Below, in pieces: positions 1-5,632 of a stretch of DNA of 9,818 bases. The stretch comes from Hyphomicrobiaceae bacterium UBA2767. Its GTDB lineage: Bacteria > Pseudomonadota > Alphaproteobacteria > Rhizobiales > Methyloligellaceae. A program made the position numbers and the translations under genes. Position 1 is the stretch's first letter. The number at the start of each line of letters is the position of its first letter. The notes under the pieces are model-generated. The model searched no databases and was not told where the DNA came from. It saw only the letters and a program-made list of their open reading frames with translations. The DNA lies in assembly GCA_002352635.1 (NCBI GenBank), contig DEIT01000205.1, positions 561 through 10,378 of the forward strand, in the 5' to 3' direction.

Positions 1-104
1 ATATCCGCCGCCAGGCGTGATTTGACCGCGCCGCAGCGCGGTTCCTTGGCCATGATGACAAGCCACCGCCGGTTTGGCGGCCCGGCTTTTGCCGGATCAG
101 CCAT
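1..104 (-). CDS. TIGR04282/DUF2064 family glycosyltransferase-like protein, N-terminal fragment
   Basis: Only the first 34 codons lie in the window; the gene continues beyond base 1. Read on the minus strand from the ATG at 104-102, it contains MAKEPRCGAVKSRLAAD, with the basic G-x-V-K-S/T-R-L signature found at the N-terminus of DUF2064 proteins, a nucleotide-sugar-transferase-like fold. This family (also called rSAM/selenodomain-associated transferase 1, and named by NCBI as an arsenosugar-biosynthesis glycosyltransferase) is often next to the TIGR04283 GT2 enzyme, as here. The chosen ATG overlaps the stop of the upstream gene by 8 bases (ATGGCTGA), which indicates translational coupling. 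An internal ATG at 53-51, directly before AKEPRCG, is the alternative start. The family call is fairly firm from motif plus partner. The substrate cannot be seen. Confidence 0.72.
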   Translation of the reverse strand, partial: MADPAKAGPPNRRWLVIMAKEPRCGAVKSRLAAD

Positions 105-786
105 AAATGCGCGTGAGTGTGGCGGGCGATACCCGCATGTAATAGAGCAAGAGACAGGCCAGATTGCGCGCCATGCGAGCGAAATACCCGTCCCTCTTGT
201 AACGAACCGCGCTCGTCACGGCCTTTGAACGCATCATCACCAGCCGCCTGCGACCCAGACGGCGAACAAGGTCGACGTCTTCCATCAAGGGCAGCGGGCG
301 ATAGCCCCCCAGTGAAGAATAAAGGCGCTTCGGAATGAGTAATCCCTGATCGCCGTAAGGAATGTGAAACAGGGCGCAGCGCAACCCGACAAAGGTTTCC
401 AGCATGCGCGGCTTGGCGCCAAAGTCATCGAGCGCGAAGGAGAAAGCTGCCGCCGCCAGAGGCCGCGCGCCTGAATCCACGCGCTCCATGAAGGTTGCCG
501 CCTCCTGCTCCCAGCCGGACTGCAGCACCGTGTCCGCATGCAAGAACAGCAGCCAGTCGGAACGTGCATGCTCCGCGCCGGCGGCTAGTTGCGCACCCCT
601 GCCCTTTTCGCTAACGACAAATTCAGCGCCCGCGATATCGGCGATTTCGGATGTGCCGTCCTCGGACCCGCCGTCGGAAATGACCACCTCGCGCACGAGG
701 CCCTGCACGGTTGCAGGCACCAGCGCGCTCAACGTCGCTGTCAGCCCGGCTTCGGCATTGAGTGTCGGTATGACCACGGAAATCAT
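97..786 (-). CDS. TIGR04283-type GT2 family glycosyltransferase
   Basis: This 229-residue soluble GT-A fold glycosyltransferase starts at the ATG at 786-784. That start places the family's usual first strand (ISVVIPTLNAEAGL) at the N-terminus. A TTG start at 876 would add 30 residues with no family character, so I reject it. Visible motifs are DGGS at 38-41 (nucleotide-sugar binding), GRGAQLAAGA at 62-71, the metal-binding region FLHADT at 81-86, PYGDQG at 143-148 and PLMEDVDLVRRL at 166-177, which carries the likely acidic catalytic residues. Length and motif order fit the rSAM/selenodomain-associated transferase 2 family, which NCBI links to arsenosugar biosynthesis. That role rests on family naming and on the overlapping TIGR04282 partner; no arsM or arsS is in the window. 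No clear Shine-Dalgarno sequence precedes the ATG. Confidence 0.85.
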   Translation of the reverse strand: MISVVIPTLNAEAGLTATLSALVPATVQGLVREVVISDGGSEDGTSEIADIAGAEFVVSEKGRGAQLAAGAEHARSDWLLFLHADTVLQSGWEQEAATFMERVDSGARPLAAAAFSFALDDFGAKPRMLETFVGLRCALFHIPYGDQGLLIPKRLYSSLGGYRPLPLMEDVDLVRRLGRRRLVMMRSKAVTSAVRYKRDGYFARMARNLACLLLYYMRVSPATLTRIYG

Positions 787-956
787 GGGCGCGGATAATA
801 GCGTTTGCGGCAGAGGCGGCAAGACGCGGCTGCATTCGGGAGGACATTTGCCAAATTCAACGCGTGACCTTTGCAATGCACCCCGAATAATATGTGGCGA
901 AGTAAATCGACTCCTTTGTTGACCGCACCATCAGATATCTCGGGGTAAACTGATGC

Positions 957-964
957 GAGGGAGG
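957..964 (+). promoter_or_regulatory. Strong Shine-Dalgarno site of the 973 gene
   Basis: GAGGGAGG lies 8 bases before the ATG at 973. This is close to the anti-SD consensus at good spacing. It supports both the start and the reality of an otherwise unrecognised gene. Confidence 0.65.
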
Positions 965-972
965 CTGAGTAG

Positions 973-1779
973 ATGACATTACGGAATCATCAACTCCTGT
1001 GGCTGACATTTGCCTCTTTTGCATTCGTTGGGGGGCTTATATTGGTGTTTGACGCCATAGACAGCGCGGTTTCCCAACTAGAGAAGTACTCGCCGCCCCC
1101 TCCTCCCAAACCTCCCGTACACAGTGATTCTTGGCCAAAAGAGTTTGGCCAAATATTCAAAGTGCGGATCAGCTCTTATAAGTTCGAAGTGCCAGAAAAG
1201 TATTTCTACTACAGCCAGAAAAAAGAAGATCCGAAAAGAATCAAGAATACTCTTTCGTTCGCTTTCTGGTATCCGGACCTGCACCCAGCTATCCAACACA
1301 AGGCGTACTACTATGACCGTCGACCCGCAAAACCGGGGAGACCCGTACTGAGCTCCGATGAATCCATAGTGAGCGCCGGCAGGATTTCCGAGATTCTTGA
1401 CCCAATGAGACCCTATCCGCCCGAAGAGGAACTGACTCGAATGGTTACAAATTGGGGAGGCGAGAATGGAAGGTATGTGAAACAGGATCAGACAATGCAC
1501 GGCCTAGATTTTTACAAGGACAAGTTTGGCCGAGAGGAACTTTATTTCAAAGATGACAATCTGGTGCAAAGAAAGATAGAGTGTCATATATACTACAAAA
1601 ATATAAATAAGAATTGCAACTCTATTGTTTTCATTAAAAAATTAAATTTGCGAATAGGTATTTCTTTTGTTGCTGATCAAATTCCCATTTGGCGAAAAAT
1701 TGAAAATGCAACAATTGAGTTGTTACGAAAGTTCATGACAAATCAAGCGCCCATTAACAGTGAAACCAAGTCTGGATGA
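973..1779 (+). CDS. Hypothetical single-pass membrane protein with proline-rich linker, probably acquired
   Basis: I do not recognise a family for this 268-residue protein. Residues about 8-26 form one hydrophobic segment after a short basic N-terminus, predicting an N-in membrane anchor or uncleaved signal. A proline run follows at 41-48 (PPPPPKPP), which looks like a flexible linker. The remaining ~215 residues would be periplasmic. They are rich in aromatic and charged residues, with two cysteines (C204 and C215) that could form a disulfide. A Shine-Dalgarno site at 957-964 supports the ATG. Base composition is unlike the neighbours: I count 51 G/C in 180 bases (28%) over 1561-1740, against about 68% in a sampled stretch of the radical SAM gene (3361-3420). 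With the repeat element just downstream, this suggests horizontal acquisition. Anchored immunity-like or stress proteins can look like this, but no motif or partner supports a specific function. Confidence 0.75.
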   Translation: MTLRNHQLLWLTFASFAFVGGLILVFDAIDSAVSQLEKYSPPPPPKPPVHSDSWPKEFGQIFKVRISSYKFEVPEKYFYYSQKKEDPKRIKNTLSFAFWYPDLHPAIQHKAYYYDRRPAKPGRPVLSSDESIVSAGRISEILDPMRPYPPEEELTRMVTNWGGENGRYVKQDQTMHGLDFYKDKFGREELYFKDDNLVQRKIECHIYYKNINKNCNSIVFIKKLNLRIGISFVADQIPIWRKIENATIELLRKFMTNQAPINSETKSG

Positions 1780-1822
1780 GTTGATTTGGAGCACCAGGGG
1801 CCGCTCAAATGACAGCAATGAA

Positions 1823-1897
1823 GGGGACAATCTACCTAATTTGGAGATGACCACGGCCATCGTCCAGATTACGCGCTGAATTAAATAAACTGTCCCC
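1823..1897. repeat. Nested inverted-repeat element (MITE- or REP-like), 75 bp
   Basis: The ends are inverted repeats. GGGGACAATCTACCTAATT at 1823-1841 matches the reverse complement of 1879-1897 (GGGGACAGTTTATTTAATT) at 15 of 19 positions, and all four differences are transitions. Inside is a second hairpin: 1838-1849 (AATTTGGAGATG) pairs with 1858-1870 around an 8-base loop, with one mismatch and one bulge. The right end stops 3 bases from the stop codon of the minus-strand TPR gene, so the RNA hairpin may also serve as a 3' end for either convergent gene. From memory, GGGGACA...TAATT ends resemble sequences flanking Y1 (REP-associated) transposases; this is recollection, not a search. No transposase is present, so any element would be non-autonomous. 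Confidence 0.6.
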
Positions 1898-1900
1898 AAT

Positions 1901-2452
1901 CTAAATCTCCCGCCCTTTCAGAACCTTGCGGATCATCAGCGCATTCATCCTCGCGCCTGCCATGTTCGGGTGGACCTCAAGCGCCGCCTCGAAGGCGACC
2001 AAAGCCTTCTCCAGATCCTCAAGTTTGGCGTAAACCAGACCGCGCCCGGACAGTGCACCGAAATGGCGCGGCTCCAGCTCAAGCGTCTTTTCGATGTCAG
2101 CCAGGGACGCATCGAAATTCCCCAGCAGATAGTGGAGCGTGGCGCGCTTGTTCCACCCTTCCGCAAAATCCGGCGCGATCTTGACGACCTGATCGAACGC
2201 CTCAAGGGCTTCGGCATTGCTGCCGCTGTTCATGCGCTCGATGCCGGTCTCCAGAAGCGGTTTGACTTTCTCGTCCGGCGTCTCAAGCCATATGGCCCAG
2301 ATTTGACGTTCGGCGGAAATCGCCTCAAAGCCCTCTGAAGCCTTCAATTGCGCAAACAGGTCGTTCAGGCGCGCATCGGACTGATCCGCCAGGGATTGTC
2401 CGGCAAATCCAAGCAGTCCGCATAGCAGGCAGAATATCTGTAACCACCGCAT
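1901..2452 (-). CDS. Exported tetratricopeptide-repeat protein
   Basis: This is a 183-residue protein. Residues 1-22 form a typical signal peptide: basic start, a hydrophobic core around FCLLCGLLGFAG, and probable cleavage after SLA before DQ. The mature part is helical. At least three TPR-like units can be seen at roughly 63-95, 97-129 and 131-163, with the alternating small and aromatic residues of the repeat (for example AEGWNKRATLHYLLGNFDAS and ALSGRGLVYAKLEDLEKAL, ending in LEPRH and VHPNM). TPR proteins scaffold other proteins, and the signal peptide places this one in the periplasm. Its partner is unknown and the neighbours give no hint. It is divergent from the radical SAM gene and convergent with the foreign-looking gene at 973. 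The ATG at 2452 gives an intact signal peptide, although no clear ribosome-binding site precedes it. Confidence 0.85.
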   Translation of the reverse strand: MRWLQIFCLLCGLLGFAGQSLADQSDARLNDLFAQLKASEGFEAISAERQIWAIWLETPDEKVKPLLETGIERMNSGSNAEALEAFDQVVKIAPDFAEGWNKRATLHYLLGNFDASLADIEKTLELEPRHFGALSGRGLVYAKLEDLEKALVAFEAALEVHPNMAGARMNALMIRKVLKGREI

Positions 2453-2523
2453 GGGCGCGAGTTTAGTACAGGTTGCGCCTGCGCCAAAACCAGCTCGTGA
2501 TCACAGGCCCGGCAATTTTGTTC

Positions 2524-2551
2524 TTGATTTGTTCTCTCTGCAGGGTAAGAT
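2524..2551 (+). promoter_or_regulatory. Possible promoter of the radical SAM gene, placed for a leaderless start
   Basis: TTGATT (2524-2529), a 16-base spacer and TAAGAT (2546-2551) form a plausible but imperfect sigma-70-type promoter. A transcript starting 7 bases after the -10 box would begin at the A of the ATG at 2558. The alternative reading is that GGGTAAG (2543-2549) is a ribosome-binding site and the real promoter is further upstream. Confidence 0.3.
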
Positions 2552-2557
2552 GCACAC

Positions 2558-3685
2558 ATGGACCTGCAGCCCCCGCATAACCCGCCGGTCCGCAAGACGG
2601 CGGCGCTCGAACCGGACGCGATCCCGGCCGGGCGCCGCCGTGGCCGGGGTTCCCTGTCGAACCGGTCCGGGCGCTTCGAGGCGGAAGTGCGAAGCGAGGC
2701 CGACGATGGATGGGAGAGCCTCCAGGATCTTGAGGCTTTTTCGACATACGTTCAGGAGGAGCGGGCGAAAAGCATCATCTCCACCAATGACTCCCCCGAT
2801 ATCGGCTTTGACCGGTCGGTCAATCCCTATCGCGGATGCGAGCATGGTTGCGTCTATTGCTATGCGCGCCCGACGCACGCTTTCCTCGGCCTCTCGCCGG
2901 GGCTTGATTTTGAGAGCAAACTCTTCGCCAAGGTGAATGCGCCGGAACTGCTGGAGCGTGAACTCGCGGACCCGAACTATGCGGTGAAGATGCTGGCGCT
3001 CGGCACCAACACCGACCCCTATCAGCCGACCGAACGGCGCTACCGCATCACGCGGCGACTGCTCGAAGTGCTTGAGCGGACCGGACACCCCGTCGGCATT
3101 GTCACCAAGTCGGCGCTGGTGCTGCGGGACAAGGATATTCTTGTCCGGATGGCGAAACGCGGCCTCGCCAAGGTTGCGATATCCGTTACCACGCTTGACC
3201 GAAAACTCGCCCGGACCATGGAACCGCGCGCATCGACACCGGAGAAGCGCCTGGCGGCACTTGAAGAACTCTCAGCCGCCGGCATCCCGACGGCCGTAAT
3301 GGTGGCGCCCGTTATTCCGGCCCTCAACGATCCGGAGATTGAGAAAATCCTGACCCGGGCGCAGGCTGCCGGAGCGCGCGAGGCCGGTTATGTGGTTCTG
3401 CGCCTGCCGCTCGAAATCAGTGATCTGTTCAAGGAGTGGCTGGAAGAGAACGCGCCAAACCGCGCAAAACGGGTCATGTCGTTGGTGCGCTCCATGCGCG
3501 GCGGCAAGGACTATGACGCAAAATGGGGCAAACGCATGCGCGGACAAGGACCCTATGCCTGGCAGATCGGCCGGCGGTTTGAACTTGCAACAAAGCGTCT
3601 GGGGCTTAACGCACGGAGGTTCGATCTCAGGGCTGACCTGTTCAAGCCACCTGTCCTGCCGGGTCAGCAGTTGTCGTTGTTCTAA
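2558..3685 (+). CDS. PA0069 family radical SAM protein (COG1533, SplB-like)
   Basis: The 375-residue protein carries the radical SAM cluster motif C94-x3-C98-x2-C101 in NPYRGCEHGCVYCYARPTHA, typical of the PA0069 group related to spore photoproduct lyase (COG1533, annotated as DNA repair photolyase). The cysteines bind a 4Fe-4S cluster that reductively cleaves S-adenosylmethionine to a 5'-deoxyadenosyl radical. Other family-like segments are LALGTNTDPYQPTERRYRITR (about 147-167), GIVTKSALVLRD (about 180-191) and APVIPALND (about 250-258). The first ~70 residues are basic and low-complexity, as is common in this family. The protein ends in QLSLF, which fits the bacterial sliding-clamp-binding consensus QL[SD]LF. 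The true substrate of PA0069 proteins is unknown to me; DNA repair is suggested by homology, the clamp-like tail and the rnhB/ccrM neighbours. Confidence 0.9.
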   Translation: MDLQPPHNPPVRKTAALEPDAIPAGRRRGRGSLSNRSGRFEAEVRSEADDGWESLQDLEAFSTYVQEERAKSIISTNDSPDIGFDRSVNPYRGCEHGCVYCYARPTHAFLGLSPGLDFESKLFAKVNAPELLERELADPNYAVKMLALGTNTDPYQPTERRYRITRRLLEVLERTGHPVGIVTKSALVLRDKDILVRMAKRGLAKVAISVTTLDRKLARTMEPRASTPEKRLAALEELSAAGIPTAVMVAPVIPALNDPEIEKILTRAQAAGAREAGYVVLRLPLEISDLFKEWLEENAPNRAKRVMSLVRSMRGGKDYDAKWGKRMRGQGPYAWQIGRRFELATKRLGLNARRFDLRADLFKPPVLPGQQLSLF

Positions 3686-3741
3686 CCTCTGCACGCACTC
3701 TCTTTTGCTTTTGGATTTGCGCTCCCTTCCCTCGTCGGGGC

Positions 3742-4407
3742 ATGCTTTTGCACATGCGGGGCCATGGCGAATCAGATTCAGAACCCAATGTCGAACATGA
3801 GCTGGCTCTGAGCCGGCGCCATGGCGGTCCGGTTGCCGGCATCGACGAAGCCGGGCGCGGCCCTTGGGCGGGGCCGGTGGTTGCGGCGGCAGTCGTATTC
3901 GATTTCGACCGCATCCCGCACGGCGTCAACGACTCCAAGAAACTGAGGGAACCCGTGCGCGAGACGCTTTTTTCGCTCATTATGGAATCAGCCCATGTTG
4001 GCATCGGCATCGCGGACGTCCAGCGCATCGACCAGGACAATATCTTGCAGGCCACCCTTTGGGCGATGGCGCAAGCTTGCGCCGCACTGTCGCAAGCACC
4101 TGCCTGCGCGCTGATCGACGGCAACAAATGCCCCGAACTGCCCTGCCCCGCGCAGTCTCTGATCAAGGGCGATGCGCTTTCTTCAAGCATTGCCGCCGCC
4201 TCGATCATCGCCAAAGTCACCCGCGACCGGATTATGGCTGATCTCGCGCGGGCCCACCCGGCCTATGGCTGGGAGCGCAACAAGGGTTACGGGACACAGG
4301 AGCATGCCAGCGCTCTTGCCAGCTTTGGCGTCACCGCGCACCACCGCCGATCATTCAAGCCCATACAGGCCGTGATCACCCAATCCTTGGCGCGCAAGGC
4401 CGGTTAA
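3742..4407 (+). CDS. rnhB: Ribonuclease HII
   Basis: RNase HII cleaves the RNA strand of RNA-DNA hybrids and starts removal of single ribonucleotides misincorporated in DNA. The 221-residue protein contains GIDEAGRGPWAGPVVAAAVV with catalytic D35 and E36, NDSKKL at 63-68, LIDGN with D126, and IKGDALSSSIAAASIIAKVTRD with D144, completing the four-acidic-residue metal site as aligned to E. coli RNase HII. HPAYGWERNKGYGT at 172-185 is also a family hallmark. The first ~29 residues are extra to the core, and the start is uncertain: the ATG at 3742 has GGGG only 1 base away, and the ATG at 3754 has no good ribosome-binding site. The gene follows the radical SAM gene by 56 bases and precedes ccrM, an order I recall from other Hyphomicrobiales. 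Two GANTC sites (3769-3773 and 3775-3779) lie near its 5' end. Confidence 0.95.
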   Translation: MLLHMRGHGESDSEPNVEHELALSRRHGGPVAGIDEAGRGPWAGPVVAAAVVFDFDRIPHGVNDSKKLREPVRETLFSLIMESAHVGIGIADVQRIDQDNILQATLWAMAQACAALSQAPACALIDGNKCPELPCPAQSLIKGDALSSSIAAASIIAKVTRDRIMADLARAHPAYGWERNKGYGTQEHASALASFGVTAHHRRSFKPIQAVITQSLARKAG

Positions 4408-4419
4408 GCCGCCCTTTAC
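4404..4419 (+). promoter_or_regulatory. Near-consensus CtrA box upstream of ccrM
   Basis: TTAA-gccgccc-TTTAC has the exact 7-base spacing of the CtrA motif TTAA-N7-TTAAC, with one mismatch. The first half includes the TAA stop of rnhB. It lies 87 bases before the ccrM ATG at 4507. In Caulobacter ccrM transcription is activated by CtrA, so the location is as expected. Possible downstream hexamers are TTGATC (4421-4426) and GATAAT (4447-4452), but their 20-base spacing is long. This was found by eye; I noticed no second match in the window. Confidence 0.42.
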
Positions 4420-4456
4420 CTTGATCACTGCACACTAAGGCATCAGGATAATCGAA

Positions 4457-4499
4457 CCCGAGTGACCCTGTGTTGGGTCAAGTCTCGCGTATCGGGGGA
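4457..4499 (+). promoter_or_regulatory. Structured ccrM leader with alternative pairings around the ribosome-binding site
   Basis: A perfect 6-bp stem TGACCC / GGGTCA (4463-4468 and 4475-4480) has a 6-base loop. It can be extended by CGAG (4459-4462) pairing with CTCG (4484-4487) across a 3-base bulge. Alternatively CCCGA (4457-4461) can pair with TCGGG (4492-4496), which takes up part of the GGGGGA Shine-Dalgarno site (4494-4499). The two outer pairings are mutually exclusive. Whether this has a regulatory role is inference. Confidence 0.35.
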
Positions 4500-4506
4500 T
4501 GTGCAG

Positions 4507-5610
4507 ATGAGTATGCGTAAACGGCAGAGCGCCGGACCGGCTCTCGACCGGATCATTGTGGGTGATTGTGTGGAGGAGATGCGCGGCCTGCCCAAGGCGT
4601 GCGCCGACCTCATTTTTGCCGACCCGCCCTACAACCTCCAGCTCGAAGGCGAGTTGATGCGTCCCAACAATACGCGCGTGGACGGGGTCGACAACGACTG
4701 GGACAAATTCAGCGATTTCGCAACATATGACGCCTTTACACGCGACTGGCTCACCGCCAGCCGCGACCTTCTCAAGCCTGACGGCTCGCTCTGGGTCATT
4801 GGCAGCTATCACAACATCTTTCGCGTCGGCTCGGTATTGCAGGACCTCGGTTTCTGGATCCTGAACGATGTCATCTGGCGGAAAACCAATCCGATGCCGA
4901 ATTTCCGCGGGCGGCGTTTCACCAACGCGCATGAGACGCTGATATGGGCCGGGCGCAGCGCGGACAGCAAATACACCTTCAACTACGAAGCCATGAAGGC
5001 ACTCAACGACGATTTGCAGATGCGCTCCGACTGGTTGTTCCCGATCTGCTCGGGGTCGGAACGCATTAAAGGCGCCGACGGCAAGAAGGCGCACCCGACA
5101 CAGAAGCCCGAAAGCCTGCTGCAGCGGATCATTATGGCGGCGACCAATCCTGGAGACACCGTGCTCGATCCGTTCTTCGGCACCGGGACAACGGGTGCCG
5201 CGGCTCGGCAACTGGGACGTCATTGGCTGGGGATCGAGCAGGACAAGACATATGCGAAAGTGGCAGAGAAACGCATCAATGCGATCAAGCCGCTGTCACC
5301 TCAATCACTGGATGTAAGCCAGAGCAAGCGTGCCGCACCCCGCGTTCCCTTTGGAACCATTGTGGAGCTCGGCATGATCAAACCGGGAGAAACGCTGTAC
5401 GACCCGCGCGCACGTCACGAAGCAGAGGTACGAGCGGATGGTTCGATCGCCTGCGATGGCGCACAAGGCTCTATCCACAAAATCGGCGCCCACGTCCAGG
5501 GCGCTCAGGCGTGCAACGGCTGGACCTTCTGGCATTACGAGACGGGCGGCGAGTTGAAACCGATCGACGCGCTCCGCGATCAGGCGCGCGAAACCCTGGG
5601 AATGTGCTAG
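4507..5610 (+). CDS. ccrM: Cell-cycle DNA adenine methyltransferase CcrM (GANTC)
   Basis: CcrM methylates adenine in GANTC and resets hemimethylated sites late in the alphaproteobacterial cell cycle, affecting transcription of cell-cycle genes. The 367-residue protein is a beta-class (permuted) N6-adenine methyltransferase. Catalytic motif IV is DPPYNLQL at 39-46, followed by the CcrM-specific stretches WVIGSYHNIFRVG (96-108) and NPMPNFRGRRFTNAHET (128-144). HPTQKP is at 196-201 and the SAM-binding motif DPFFGTGTTGAAA at 221-233. The C-terminal DNA-recognition domain (about 270-367) has SIHKIGAHVQGA and ACNGWTFWH, very like Caulobacter CcrM. Length is close to that protein's 358. I chose the ATG at 4507 because GGGGGA sits 7 bases upstream; a GTG at 4462 would put the leader hairpin inside the coding region. 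I found no GANTC site in the gene or its leader. It converges with mutY across a 22-base gap. Confidence 0.97.
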   Translation: MSMRKRQSAGPALDRIIVGDCVEEMRGLPKACADLIFADPPYNLQLEGELMRPNNTRVDGVDNDWDKFSDFATYDAFTRDWLTASRDLLKPDGSLWVIGSYHNIFRVGSVLQDLGFWILNDVIWRKTNPMPNFRGRRFTNAHETLIWAGRSADSKYTFNYEAMKALNDDLQMRSDWLFPICSGSERIKGADGKKAHPTQKPESLLQRIIMAATNPGDTVLDPFFGTGTTGAAARQLGRHWLGIEQDKTYAKVAEKRINAIKPLSPQSLDVSQSKRAAPRVPFGTIVELGMIKPGETLYDPRARHEAEVRADGSIACDGAQGSIHKIGAHVQGAQACNGWTFWHYETGGELKPIDALRDQARETLGMC

Positions 5611-5632
5611 GCCGCAAGGCTCAGACGCTGCA

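Noticed and set aside
787..876. TTG-initiated N-terminal extension of the GT2 gene
   Set aside because: The added 30 residues have no family match and the conserved first strand begins right after the ATG at 786.
973..1779. Calling the hypothetical protein a toxin-immunity protein
   Set aside because: The anchored periplasmic layout and cysteine pair are only suggestive; no toxin, secretion gene or family motif is nearby.
4435..5223. Long minus-strand open frame of 262 codons opposite ccrM
   Set aside because: It lies opposite a clear CcrM with all motifs, has a composition expected of an antisense shadow in GC-rich DNA, and shows no recognisable domain.
5611..5632. Search for a terminator between convergent ccrM and mutY
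   Set aside because: The 22-base gap has no stem with a T-run on either strand.
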